The translations under genes and the position numbers were made by a program. Positions 17,084-24,956 of a stretch of DNA of 64,000 bases are shown here, piece after piece. The DNA comes from AC-32 sp035518635 (lineage in GTDB: Bacteria; Actinomycetota; Thermoleophilia; Gaiellales; Gaiellaceae), in assembly GCA_035518635.1 (NCBI GenBank), contig DATIXI010000063.1, positions 18,991 through 82,990 of the forward strand, given 5' to 3'. Each line of letters begins with the position of its first letter. The first letter of the stretch is position 1. The notes under the pieces are model-generated. The model worked only from the letters and a program-made list of their open reading frames with translations, made no database searches and was not told the origin of the DNA.

Positions 17084-18748
17084 CTAGCCGTCGTCGTCCG
17101 GCAGGAGGTCGCTCCAGGACACGTCCGACCAGGAGACGTCCGACCACGAGACGTCGCTCCAGGACACGTCCGACCAGGAGACGTCCGACCAGGAGACCAG
17201 CGACCACGAGGTGCCCGCCCAGCCGTCTGACCAGGAGACGGCGTCCCAGACGGGCGACGCCTGCGCCGCCTCGAGCCAGGCCTCGTCGTCGAAGACGAGG
17301 CCTGGCCCGGACGGATCGGCGACCAGGAACGAGTCGAGCGCGAGATTCGGGTTCGGCGCCTTGTGCGCGGACGCTGCGGCCGGGCCGTAGACCTCCCCGA
17401 CCCCGGCTGCGAGCGAGCGCACTCTCGAAAGGTCTTGCGCGCCGAGCATCAGGGAGCCCTTGACGCAGTCGGGCGAGAGCCTGGGGTTGAGAGCCAGCAG
17501 GTCGGCGGCGATCCCAGAGACGATGGGCGCCGCGAGCGAGGTTCCCGAGAGGGTCGCGTACGTGCCGCTCGAGGTCCTCGTCAGGTGCCCGCGCCTCGCG
17601 AGCGTCGAGTTGCTCGGGACGGGGCCGGTGATCCCGCGGCCGGGAGCCGCGAGCTCGGGCTTGGCGAAGCCGTCGTAGGTGTAGCCCCACGACGACCAGC
17701 TCGGGACGTCCGCCCGGTCAGGGCTCGTCGAACCGTGGAGATCGAGAGCCCCGACCGTGATCACGAACGGGTCGTTGGCGGGCGCGAAGCCCATCCGCAC
17801 CGGGCGACGCGAGCTTTTTCCGTCGTTACCGGCCGAGGTCACGACGACGACGCCGGAGAACCAGAGCTTCTCGACGGCCTTGTCGAGCGGGTCCCAGCGG
17901 AAGCTGGAGGCCGTCGAGGAGTGCAGCGAGAAGTTGGCGACGCGGATGCCGTACCGGTCCTTGTTGCGCAGGATCCACTGGGCGGCGCGGATCACGTCGC
18001 TCGTCCTCGCCATCCCCTGGTCGTCCATCACGTCGAGCGAGACGATCCCCGCCGACGGCGCCGCGCCCGTGTATCGGGGCGCCGAGCCGGCGGCGAGGCC
18101 GGCGACCATCGTCCCGTGCCCGTAGCCGTCTCCCCTGGAGTTGTGAGGCAGCGAGGTCAGGTCGACCGCGGCGAGCACGCGGTCTCCGAAGTCCCGTCGG
18201 CTCGAGTCGATGCCCGAGTCGACGAAGGCGATCGTGGGAGCAGCAGAGGTCGAGCTCGTGGGCGGCCAGAGTTGATCAACTCCGACCGCCCGCGGCCAGA
18301 GCTCGCCCGAGCCGGCGCCCGAGTCCTTGAAGGTCGTGTGGTCGAGGACGACAGATGTGTCCGGTGTGATCGCGAGGCCAGGCTCTGCGGCGAGCCTCGG
18401 CAGGTCTCCCGCGCGGATCTGGCCGGCCACCCCGCCGACCACGTCGAGCAGCTCGCTCGTCTCGCCGTAGCGGTCGAGAGCGCTGTGCGCGCTTCCCGTG
18501 CCCGCGTCGCTGCGCACGATCACGGAGACCGAGGCGTCCGGCGTTCGGTCGGCCGCGCGGCCGAGCGAAGGCGCGAGGTAACTCTGGCGAGACGCATGCG
18601 ATCCGCCGCCGGCCGCCGCCGTCAGCGGCGCCGCCAGTGCGAGCACGAGCAGTGCCAGCAGGCTGTGCCTGACCCCCGGCCTCGCCGTCCACGGCCCGTC
18701 GAGACGGAAGCCGCCGCCCGAACCACCGCCGATTGTCCGCAGCCCCAT
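17084..18748 (-). CDS. Secreted subtilisin-like serine protease (S8) with SWSDV repeats
   Basis: 554 residues. Signal peptide near the N-terminus (LLALLVLALAAPLTAAAGGG), an inhibitor-like propeptide (about 55-150), then the peptidase with the catalytic triad Asp in AFVDSGID, His in GYGHGTMVAG and Ser in SGTSLAAPIVSG. The C-terminus is seven pentapeptide units (SWSLV, five SWSDV, SWSDL) and an acidic tail, perhaps a surface-binding or calcium-binding appendage. ATG 18748 has AAAGGGG 4 nt upstream; an in-frame ATG at 18826 would add an untypical leader. Divergent from the PLP enzyme gene, with an ATCCCTCG-type palindrome between them. Confidence 0.88.
   Translation of the reverse strand: MGLRTIGGGSGGGFRLDGPWTARPGVRHSLLALLVLALAAPLTAAAGGGSHASRQSYLAPSLGRAADRTPDASVSVIVRSDAGTGSAHSALDRYGETSELLDVVGGVAGQIRAGDLPRLAAEPGLAITPDTSVVLDHTTFKDSGAGSGELWPRAVGVDQLWPPTSSTSAAPTIAFVDSGIDSSRRDFGDRVLAAVDLTSLPHNSRGDGYGHGTMVAGLAAGSAPRYTGAAPSAGIVSLDVMDDQGMARTSDVIRAAQWILRNKDRYGIRVANFSLHSSTASSFRWDPLDKAVEKLWFSGVVVVTSAGNDGKSSRRPVRMGFAPANDPFVITVGALDLHGSTSPDRADVPSWSSWGYTYDGFAKPELAAPGRGITGPVPSNSTLARRGHLTRTSSGTYATLSGTSLAAPIVSGIAADLLALNPRLSPDCVKGSLMLGAQDLSRVRSLAAGVGEVYGPAAASAHKAPNPNLALDSFLVADPSGPGLVFDDEAWLEAAQASPVWDAVSWSDGWAGTSWSLVSWSDVSWSDVSWSDVSWSDVSWSDVSWSDLLPDDDG
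17105..17209 (-). repeat. 15-bp coding tandem repeat (SWSDV x7)
   Basis: Seven consecutive 15-bp units encoding SWSLV, five SWSDV and SWSDL at the end of the subtilase. Units differ by few bases, so copy number could vary by slippage. Confidence 0.85.
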
Positions 18749-18834
18749 CGAACCCCTTTCCGCCCGGCGCGTCCTCTTCGCCGGGAGTGCCTTGAACCTA
18801 TTCGCAACCCGTTGTGCGCCCATCACCCCGAAAG

Positions 18835-18867
18835 GGGAATCGCGCGAGATTCCCTCGTCCGAGGGAT
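18835..18867. promoter_or_regulatory. Overlapping palindromes in the divergent S8/PLP-enzyme promoter region
   Basis: TTCCCTCG-TC-CGAGGGAT (18850-18867) matches the ATCCCTCG-N2-CGAGGGAT sites near the pilin and near the 34.3-kb divergent genes. It overlaps a second inverted repeat, GGGAATC (18835-18841) / GATTCCC (18848-18854). Confidence 0.55.
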
Positions 18868-18891
18868 CGAGAGGAGCCGCTCGGCGCTGCC

Positions 18892-18897
18892 TATACT
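18892..18897 (+). promoter_or_regulatory. -10 box of a leaderless promoter (class V PLP enzyme)
   Basis: TATACT, 8 nt before GTG 18906; no Shine-Dalgarno sequence lies between. Confidence 0.5.
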
Positions 18898-18905
18898 CGC
18901 GGCCG

Positions 18906-20048
18906 GTGCAAGACCTCGTCGGCTACCGCGACCGCTTTCCGATCCTGGCGGAGACGACGTACCTCATCAACCACTCGCTCGGCGCGATGCCCGCCGCGGC
19001 GGAGGAGCGCCTGCTCGAGTACGCGCACATGTGGAGGACGCGCGGCATCCGCTCCTGGGAGGAGGGCTGGTGGGACCTGCCGCTCACGATCGGCGACCAG
19101 ATGGCCCGCCTGATCGGGGCTCCGCCGGGGACCGTCTCGATGCACCAGAACGTGACGATCGCCGAGGCGATCGTGCTCTCCTGCTTCCGGTTCGAGGCGG
19201 AGCGGAACCGCATTGTCTACGAGGCGGGCAACTTCCCCTCGGTGCGCTACCTCTACCAAGCCCAGGCCGACCGCGGTGCCGAGATCGTGGTCGCGCCGGA
19301 CGACGCGGGTGTGGTCGAGGCGATCGACGAGCGCACGCTGCTCGTCCCGGTCACGCACGTGCTCTTCAAGACCGGCGAGATCCAGGACGTCGAGGCGATC
19401 ATGGCGCGGGCGCACGAATCCGGGGCGCTCGTCGTGCTCGACGCGTACCAGTCCGTCGGCACCGTGCCGCTCGACGTGACCGCCCTCGGGGTCGACTTCG
19501 CAGTCGGTGGCTCGGTCAAGTGGCTCTGCGGCGGCCCGGGCGCCGCGTGGCTCTACGTGCGGCCCGACCATCTCGAGCGGCTCGAGCCGGCGCTGACCGG
19601 CTGGCAGGCGCATGCGCACCCGTTCGACTTCGAGCCGGAGCAGGACTACGCGGACGGGGCGGCCCGCTTCCTGACCGGGACGCCCAACGTCCCCGCTCTC
19701 TACGCGGCCAGCGCAGGGTACGACGTGATCGAAGAGGTCGGCGTGGAGCTGATCCGCGCGCGCTCGGTCGAGCAGACGACGCTGCTGATCGAGCTCCTGG
19801 ACGAGGCCGGCTTCGAGGTCGGGAGCCCGCGCGACCCGGCCCGCCGCGGCGGCACCGTCTCGGTGCGAACACCCGACTTCGAGGCGGTCTGCGCGGAGCT
19901 CGCGGCGCGCGACATCCTCTGCGACTCTCGCCCGGACGTCGGGCTCCGGCTCGGGCCGCACTTCTTCAACACGGACGACGACCTGCGGTTCGCGGTCGAT
20001 CAGATCGCCGAGATCGTCGGAACTAGAATCGCCGTGACCCCGAGCTAG
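18906..20048 (+). CDS. PLP-dependent class V aminotransferase-fold enzyme (kynureninase-like)
   Basis: 380 residues. The N-terminal YLINHSLGAMP matches the kynureninase/class V start region. LVVLDAYQSVGTVPLDV holds the cofactor Asp, and GGSVKWLCGGPGAAW holds the Schiff-base Lys. Kynureninase-like proteins split kynurenine or related beta-keto amino acids; substrate assignment is uncertain and cysteine-desulfurase-like activity is possible. GTG 18906 follows a TATACT box by 8 nt, hence probably leaderless. The following small gene is 8 bp away and probably co-transcribed. Confidence 0.8.
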   Translation: MQDLVGYRDRFPILAETTYLINHSLGAMPAAAEERLLEYAHMWRTRGIRSWEEGWWDLPLTIGDQMARLIGAPPGTVSMHQNVTIAEAIVLSCFRFEAERNRIVYEAGNFPSVRYLYQAQADRGAEIVVAPDDAGVVEAIDERTLLVPVTHVLFKTGEIQDVEAIMARAHESGALVVLDAYQSVGTVPLDVTALGVDFAVGGSVKWLCGGPGAAWLYVRPDHLERLEPALTGWQAHAHPFDFEPEQDYADGAARFLTGTPNVPALYAASAGYDVIEEVGVELIRARSVEQTTLLIELLDEAGFEVGSPRDPARRGGTVSVRTPDFEAVCAELAARDILCDSRPDVGLRLGPHFFNTDDDLRFAVDQIAEIVGTRIAVTPS

Positions 20049-20056
20049 GAGGGACG

Positions 20057-20350
20057 ATGGGCAAGTACGCAGCGTTGACCGTGCGCAAGCTCAAGCCGGG
20101 CAGCTACGACGAGTGGCGGAAGGCCTGGGAAGCGGATGAGTGGCCGGAGGGCGTCCACGCCTACATCCTCCGGAACCTGAACGACCCGGACGAGATCATC
20201 GCCTTCGGCATCACCGAGCGCGATCCCGCCTCGTTCCAGAGCCCGGAGATGGACGAGATGCAGCGACAGCGGGCCGAGGCGATGGCTCCGCACGTCGAGT
20301 CGACCGGAGCCGACGGCTTCTACGAGGTGATCGACGAGGTCACTGGCTGA
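20057..20350 (+). CDS. Small dimeric alpha/beta-barrel-like protein
   Basis: 97 residues with the pattern of antibiotic-biosynthesis-monooxygenase/dimeric alpha-beta barrel proteins: an initial beta-strand YAALTVRKLKPG, then a Trp-rich helix (YDEWRKAWEA), a strand HAYILRNLNDPDEIIAFGI and a helix PEMDEMQRQRAEAM. Catalytic function is not inferable. GGAGGGACG precedes the ATG. It is in the same direction as, and 8 bp from, the PLP enzyme. Its end overlaps the DUF72 gene on the other strand by 11 bp. Confidence 0.7.
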   Translation: MGKYAALTVRKLKPGSYDEWRKAWEADEWPEGVHAYILRNLNDPDEIIAFGITERDPASFQSPEMDEMQRQRAEAMAPHVESTGADGFYEVIDEVTG

Positions 20351-21008
20351 GTAGCTGTGCGAGGCGAGCTGCATAGGCCGGCCCGGTCGGCTCGTCCTCG
20401 TGCTTGAAGTAGCAGTACACGCGAACGCCGTCCTCGAGCAGGGGCCGTAACCGCTCGGCCCAGGCCTCGAGGGCGGCGTCGTCGTACGGGGGCTCGCGCA
20501 GGCGGAGGTAGCGGAACGACGCCTCGCCCTCGAGCGAGTTGACGCGCACCGGCACCTCGACTTCGTCCCACGACTCGTGCCGGAACTCGAAGGCGACCTC
20601 GAGCTCCGGGTCGATCGTGTCGAGCAGCAAGCGCAGGAGCCCGTCGTCGCGCGGCCGTGTGGGCGGGAACTGGCAGAGCACCGGGCCGAGCCGCTCGCCG
20701 AGGACGCGAGCCCGCTCGCAGAACGTGCCGACGAGGTCGAGGCCGCCGAAGTGCGTGATCCGGCGGCTCATCTTGACGGCGAAGCGGAACTCCGGCGGCG
20801 TGCGCCCGGCCCACGAGCGCATCTGCTCCTCCGACGGGAGCTGGTAGAAGGTCGCGTTCAGCTCGACCGACGGCAGGCGCTCGGCATAGAGGCTCAGGAA
20901 GTCCGCCGGCCTCGCTTGCTCGGGGTAGAACCCACCGCGCCAGGTGGGGTAGGAAAAGCCGGAGGTGCCGACATACAGCCCCGGTACACTCGCCGCCGTG
21001 GCCGCCAT
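20340..21008 (-). CDS. DUF72 family protein (YecE-like)
   Basis: 222 residues matching DUF72/YecE: N-terminal YVGTSGFSYPTWRGGFYP, then VELNATFYQLPSEE, FRFAVKMSRRITH, GPVLCQFPPTRPRD, VAFEFRHESW and C-terminal VRVYCYFKHED. The fold is TIM-barrel-like; the function is unknown. ATG 21008 overlaps the divergent thyX start region. A near -10 sequence TATCAC lies 7 nt upstream of this ATG inside thyX. The family core starts 10 residues later at a CTG codon, so a shorter product is possible. Confidence 0.82.
   Translation of the reverse strand: MAATAASVPGLYVGTSGFSYPTWRGGFYPEQARPADFLSLYAERLPSVELNATFYQLPSEEQMRSWAGRTPPEFRFAVKMSRRITHFGGLDLVGTFCERARVLGERLGPVLCQFPPTRPRDDGLLRLLLDTIDPELEVAFEFRHESWDEVEVPVRVNSLEGEASFRYLRLREPPYDDAALEAWAERLRPLLEDGVRVYCYFKHEDEPTGPAYAARLAQLLSQ
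20985..20990 (+). promoter_or_regulatory. -10 box of a leaderless promoter (thyX)
   Basis: TACACT, 7 nt before GTG 20998; it lies within the 5' codons of the divergent DUF72 gene. Confidence 0.5.
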
Positions 21009-21705
21009 GCCCGAAGTGATACCGGACAACACCGTGAACGTCCTCGACCACGGGTTCGTGCGGCTCGACGATGCGATGGCCGACGACCTCTCGGTCGTGA
21101 ACGGCGCCCGGGTCAGCTTCGCGAAGCACAAGGAGGTCATGGACGAGTCCGACGAGGGCCTGATCCGCTTCCTGATGCGCGACCGGCACGGCACGCCGTT
21201 CGAGCACAACTCGTTCCGCTTCCACATCCGCGCGCCGATCTTCGTCGCGCGCGAGTGGATGCGGCACCGGGTCGGCTCGTTCAACGAGTTCAGCCTCCGC
21301 TACGCGCGCGCGACCGACGACTTCTACATCCCGGAGGCCGAGGACGTCCGCAGCCAGGTGGGCAAGCCCGGCGCGTACTCGTTCGAGCCGGTCCCGGACG
21401 AGATCGCCCGAGCGACACGTGAGAAGCTCCAGGCGGTCTACGAGACCGCGTACCTCGCCTATGAGCAGCTCGTCGAGCTGGGCGTGGCGCGCGAGCTCGC
21501 CCGCTGCGCGCTGCCGGTCGGCGCCTACACCGAGTTCTACTGGACGATCAACGCGCGGTCGCTGATGAACTTCCTCTCGCTGCGGAACTCCGAGACCGCC
21601 CAGCGGGAGATCCGCCGCTACGCCGAGGCCTGCGAGCTGTTCCTCGAGCGGCTGATGCCCGTCACGTACGCAGCCTTCGTGGCCGGGGGCCGCGTCGCGC
21701 CCTAG
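20998..21705 (+). CDS. thyX: Flavin-dependent thymidylate synthase ThyX
   Basis: 235 residues. The ThyX signature RHRxxSxNExSxRY is present exactly as RHRVGSFNEFSLRY. Makes dTMP from dUMP with methylenetetrahydrofolate and FAD without producing dihydrofolate. GTG 20998 is favoured because TACACT lies 7 nt upstream (leaderless); ATG 21007 is the alternative. It ends convergent with the anti-sigma factor gene, overlapping by 4 bp. Confidence 0.93.
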   Translation: MAAMPEVIPDNTVNVLDHGFVRLDDAMADDLSVVNGARVSFAKHKEVMDESDEGLIRFLMRDRHGTPFEHNSFRFHIRAPIFVAREWMRHRVGSFNEFSLRYARATDDFYIPEAEDVRSQVGKPGAYSFEPVPDEIARATREKLQAVYETAYLAYEQLVELGVARELARCALPVGAYTEFYWTINARSLMNFLSLRNSETAQREIRRYAEACELFLERLMPVTYAAFVAGGRVAP

Positions 21706-22316
21706 GCAATAGAAGTCGTCAGCACGGCCGGGTGCCCGCGGGTGCCCGGGACGTGGCGCGTGACGACCCAGCCGTTGAAGCTGCGGAGGTTGTACGGGGC
21801 GTTGAGCCGGACCGTGACGCTCGGCCCCGAGGCGACGAACGTGCCGCAGCTCGCGGTCGGCTTCCCGTTCTTCGTCAGCAGCATCTCGTAGTAGCCGTCG
21901 TGCGGCAGCCGCGGGAGGTTGTTGACGATCACCTCCAGGGGCCAGTTGCCGCCGCCGGTGAGCTCGCCGATGGCGACGGTGCCGGACGCGGCCGGCTCGA
22001 GGGCGGTTCCGCGCATCGCAACCGTGCGGATCGCGGGGAACTGGCCGCCCTTGTGCTGGCCGGTCAGGTACCCGCCCAGGAATGCGATCAGGGCGATCGC
22101 GGCGGCAAGCGCGAGCACTGCGCCCGTCCGGCGCCGCGGGAGGAAGTCGTACGTCTGCGCCTCCGCGTACTCGGCGTCCGGGTCGACGAGGCCGGGCGGC
22201 AGCTCGGCAGGCGGGCCGGCCGCGACGAGCAGGTCGTGGACGTGCTCGAGGCGCTCGCGCTCCTCCGGCTCGACGTCCTCGCCCACCAGCTCGCGGAAGT
22301 CGGGCTCTCGATTCAT
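21702..22316 (-). CDS. rskA: RskA-type anti-sigma-K factor
   Basis: 204 residues. An acidic N-terminal cytoplasmic domain (about 1-60) lacks the zinc-finger HxxxCxxC motif. One TM helix follows at about 66-86 (AVLALAAAIALIAFLGGYL), then an extracytoplasmic RskA beta-domain (TVAIGELTGGGNWPLEVIVNNLPRL..., GYYEMLLTKNGKP). It would hold the ECF sigma factor inactive at the membrane until regulated proteolysis. Its ATG lies inside the sigma-factor stop region (4-bp overlap), so stoichiometric synthesis is expected. Confidence 0.88.
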   Translation of the reverse strand: MNREPDFRELVGEDVEPEERERLEHVHDLLVAAGPPAELPPGLVDPDAEYAEAQTYDFLPRRRTGAVLALAAAIALIAFLGGYLTGQHKGGQFPAIRTVAMRGTALEPAASGTVAIGELTGGGNWPLEVIVNNLPRLPHDGYYEMLLTKNGKPTASCGTFVASGPSVTVRLNAPYNLRSFNGWVVTRHVPGTRGHPAVLTTSIA

Positions 22317-22918
22317 CCGAGCTCCTCCAGCAGGTCTGCGAGGCGGCCGAGGGCGGCGCGTGTGCGCGTCTTGACGGTTCCGAGCGGGATGCCGAGGTGC
22401 TCCGCGACCTCGGACTGCGAGAACCCGCTCCAGTAGGCGAGCTCGATCACCGCGCGCTGGCTCTCCGGGAGGTCCTCGAGAGCGCGGTGGACGCGCCAGG
22501 AGACCCAGTCCTTCTCTGCCATTTCGTCGGGGCCGGGATCGTCGGACTCCGTCTCGGGGGTCTCGACCGCGGGCTCGTTGCGGGCACGGCCGCGGTCGAC
22601 GATCGCGTTGCGCGCGACCGCATAGAGCCACGGGCCCCCGGGGCCGCGCTCGGGCTTGTAGCTCTTGGCCGCGCGCCAGATCGAGGCGAAGGTCTCCTGG
22701 ACCGCGTCCTCGGCGCGGCCGCGGTCGCCGAGCCTGCGGAGCGCGAGGCCGAACATGGGTCGAGCGTAGCGCCGGTAGAGGATCTCGAACGCGTCGCCGT
22801 CGCCCTCGGCGGTGAGGCCGATCAGCTCGCCGTCGGACAGGTCGTCGGTCGCCACAGAGCGAATCGTCGCGCGTGGGGCCGGGGCGGGCAAGCGGGCGTC
22901 GTCGATCACGAGTTCCAT
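22313..22918 (-). CDS. ECF sigma factor, SigK-like
   Basis: 201 residues. Region 2 (about 45-105: YRRYARPMFGLALRRLGDRGRAEDAVQETFASIWRAA ...) and region 4 (about 145-198: LPESQRAVIELAYWSGFSQSEVAEHLGIPLGTVKTRTRAAL) are complete. The short linker and adjacent RskA-type gene fit the SigK/ECF19-like group. It lies 10 bp downstream of the SDR gene and SodA, so it may respond to, or be induced with, oxidative stress. Confidence 0.88.
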   Translation of the reverse strand: MELVIDDARLPAPAPRATIRSVATDDLSDGELIGLTAEGDGDAFEILYRRYARPMFGLALRRLGDRGRAEDAVQETFASIWRAAKSYKPERGPGGPWLYAVARNAIVDRGRARNEPAVETPETESDDPGPDEMAEKDWVSWRVHRALEDLPESQRAVIELAYWSGFSQSEVAEHLGIPLGTVKTRTRAALGRLADLLEELG

Positions 22919-22928
22919 GCCTCCGTTC

Positions 22929-23588
22929 TTACGGCGGTCGGGGCGGCACGGATTGGAGCAGGCGGCCGCCGTCCACGACGAGGGACACCCCGGTGACGAA
23001 GTCGGCGCCCGCCAGGTACACGACTGCGGCCGCGACGTCCTCAGGGGAGCCGATTCGGCCGAGTAGCGTCTCGGCCGCGCGGCGCTCCTCCTGGCCCTCT
23101 TCGACGGCGACCGAGCCGGGCGCGACCCCGCAGACGCGAACCTCCGGCGCGAGCGCCCGGGCGAGCACCCGCGTCAGCATCGCCTGGGCCGCCTTGGCGG
23201 CGCAGTGGGCGGCGAAGGACCGCCACGGCTGGTAGGCCGCGACGTCCTCGATCATCACGACGCAGCCCCGTGACTTCCGCAGGTGCGGCGCCGCGGCCTG
23301 GGTGACGAAGAAGCTGCCCTTCGCCGTGGCGCCGAAGGCGGCATCCCAGTGGGCCTCGGTCATGTCCTCCACCGGAACGGGGGCGAAGCCCTCCCCGGCT
23401 GCGTTGACGAGCAGGTCGAGGCCGCCCAGTTCCTCCACGGCACGCGCGACCAGCGAGCGCGCCTCCTCGACCTCCGAGACATCGCCGTCGGCCCTGCCGG
23501 CGGCCTTCACCGACCAGCGCTCCTGCCGGAGGCGCGCAGCGATCGCCGACCCGACCCGGCCGGTCCCTCCGGTGACGAGGGCCCTCAC
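22929..23588 (-). CDS. Short-chain dehydrogenase-like protein with altered active site
   Basis: 219 residues, classical SDR fold: N-terminal GGTGRVGSAIA, DLLVNAAGE (NAG-like motif) and a C-terminal proline-glycine segment. The catalytic YxxxK appears as H-CAA-K (sequence SFAAHCAAKAAQ), so the essential Tyr is replaced by His; the Ser position before it is also unclear. It resembles pteridine reductase/FabI-like SDRs. It may bind NAD(P) without normal catalysis, or use an altered mechanism. GTG start 3 bp after sodA; part of the sodA-SDR-ECF-rskA unit. Confidence 0.75.
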   Translation of the reverse strand: MRALVTGGTGRVGSAIAARLRQERWSVKAAGRADGDVSEVEEARSLVARAVEELGGLDLLVNAAGEGFAPVPVEDMTEAHWDAAFGATAKGSFFVTQAAAPHLRKSRGCVVMIEDVAAYQPWRSFAAHCAAKAAQAMLTRVLARALAPEVRVCGVAPGSVAVEEGQEERRAAETLLGRIGSPEDVAAAVVYLAGADFVTGVSLVVDGGRLLQSVPPRPP

Positions 23589-23591
23589 GCG

Positions 23592-24221
23592 CTAGGTGGC
23601 GGGCGCGCCCACCTCCGCGACCGCGCGGTCGAAGCGCTCCGAGACCGCGTCCCAGTTGACGACGTTCCACCAGGCGGCGAGATAGTCGGGGCGGCGGTTC
23701 TGATACTTGAGGTAGTAAGCGTGCTCCCAGACGTCGATGCCGAGGATCGGCACGTCGTCGTTCAGGATCGGCGAGTCCTGGTTCGGCGTCGAGTAGACCG
23801 CGAGGCCGGTGCCGTCGTGCACGAGCCAGCTCCACCCCGACCCGAAGCGCTTGACTCCCGTGTCGTTCACGAGCTGCGTGAACGCCTCGAACGAGTCGAA
23901 CGTCGCCGCGATCGCCTCGGCGAGGGCTCCGCTCGGCTCGCCTCCGCCGCCCGGGCCCATGATCTCCCAGAACAGCGAGTGGTTCACGTGCCCGCCCGCG
24001 TTGTTCCGAACGGCAGCCTGCTTGTCCTCGGGAAGCGTTTCCAGGTTCGTGAGCACCTGCTCGACCGGCTTGTCCTGGAGCGGCGTGCCCTCGAGCGCCG
24101 CGTTCGCGTTGTCCACGTAGGCCTGGTGATGCTTGTCGTGGTGGACGCGCATCGTCTGCTCGTCGATGTGCGGCTCGAGCGCGTCGTAGTCGTACGGAAG
24201 GGGTGGGACCTCGAACGCCAT
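23592..24221 (-). CDS. sodA: Superoxide dismutase, Fe/Mn type
   Basis: 209 residues. All family features are present: QTMRVHHDKHHQAYV (metal His plus second-shell His and Tyr), NHSLFW (second metal His), GSGWSWLV and DVWEHAYYLKYQNRRPDYL (metal Asp and His). Removes superoxide in the cytoplasm or, if released, outside. The ATG is preceded by AAAGGAG. First gene of a minus-strand unit with an SDR, an ECF sigma factor and RskA; divergent from a second SOD-fold protein. Confidence 0.94.
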   Translation of the reverse strand: MAFEVPPLPYDYDALEPHIDEQTMRVHHDKHHQAYVDNANAALEGTPLQDKPVEQVLTNLETLPEDKQAAVRNNAGGHVNHSLFWEIMGPGGGGEPSGALAEAIAATFDSFEAFTQLVNDTGVKRFGSGWSWLVHDGTGLAVYSTPNQDSPILNDDVPILGIDVWEHAYYLKYQNRRPDYLAAWWNVVNWDAVSERFDRAVAEVGAPAT

Positions 24222-24328
24222 CTGTGCTCCTTTCTCGGCGTGTGGGCCTTCGAGGCTACCGCCTTTGGGCCGCGCTCCGCGGGATATGCTCAGCCGTCCA
24301 GGCGTTGGTGTCGTCGAAAGGAGTCGCA

Positions 24329-24949
24329 GTGGCAACGCTGGCCTTCAATCACGAGGAGATCACGGCCCGCGCGCTGAAGCCGGCGTTGCTCGAGCTCGAC
24401 GGCATCTCTCGGGAGACGATCGAGGCGCACTACAAGCTCTACGAGGGCTACGTCAACAAGCGCAACGAGATCATGGGCAGGCTCGCGGAGATCGACCTCT
24501 CCGCCGCGAACCAGGTGTACTCGGAGGTGCGTGCGCTGAAGGTCGACCTCAGCTTCGCGATCGGTGGGATCAAGAACCACGAGATCTACTTCGAGCACCT
24601 CGGCGGCGGCGGCGGCGACCCGGACGGCGCGATCAAGAGCCTGCTCATCCGGGACTTCGGCTCCGTCGCCGACTGGCGGGCCGACCTCAAGGCGACGGGG
24701 ATGGCCGGGCGCGGCTGGGCGTGGACGGCCTACGACTGGGACGAGGGACGGCTGTTCAACTACGTCGGCGACGCGCAGAACACGTTCCCGGTGTGGAACG
24801 CGACGCCGCTCGTGGCGCTCGACGTGTACGAGCACGCCTACTTCATCGACTACCGCACCGACCGGGCCTCCTACATCGACGCCTTCTTCGACAACCTCGA
24901 CTGGGACACGGTCAACGACTGGGTGGGCGGCTACCGGATCACCGTGTGA
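24329..24949 (+). CDS. Divergent Fe/Mn superoxide dismutase-fold protein
   Basis: 206 residues. The C-terminal SOD domain is clear (SVADWRADLKATGMAGRGWAW... and DVYEHAYFIDYRTDRASYID with metal Asp and His), and NHEIYFEHL supplies another His. The N-terminal helix has EAHYKLYEGYV in place of the usual HHxxHHxxYV, so the first metal His can be aligned but the gateway His is Tyr. It may bind metal with altered or lost SOD activity. GTG start with AAAGGAG 6-12 nt upstream; a TATGCT -10 at 24285 gives a leader of about 30 nt. Divergent from sodA. Confidence 0.82.
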   Translation: MATLAFNHEEITARALKPALLELDGISRETIEAHYKLYEGYVNKRNEIMGRLAEIDLSAANQVYSEVRALKVDLSFAIGGIKNHEIYFEHLGGGGGDPDGAIKSLLIRDFGSVADWRADLKATGMAGRGWAWTAYDWDEGRLFNYVGDAQNTFPVWNATPLVALDVYEHAYFIDYRTDRASYIDAFFDNLDWDTVNDWVGGYRITV

Positions 24950-24956
24950 CGACCCT

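Noticed and set aside
20976..20978. CTG as a fourth near-cognate start, for the DUF72 gene
   Set aside because: It would give the family's usual N-terminus, but an in-frame ATG lies 10 codons upstream with a near -10 box (TATCAC), so a non-standard start is not required.
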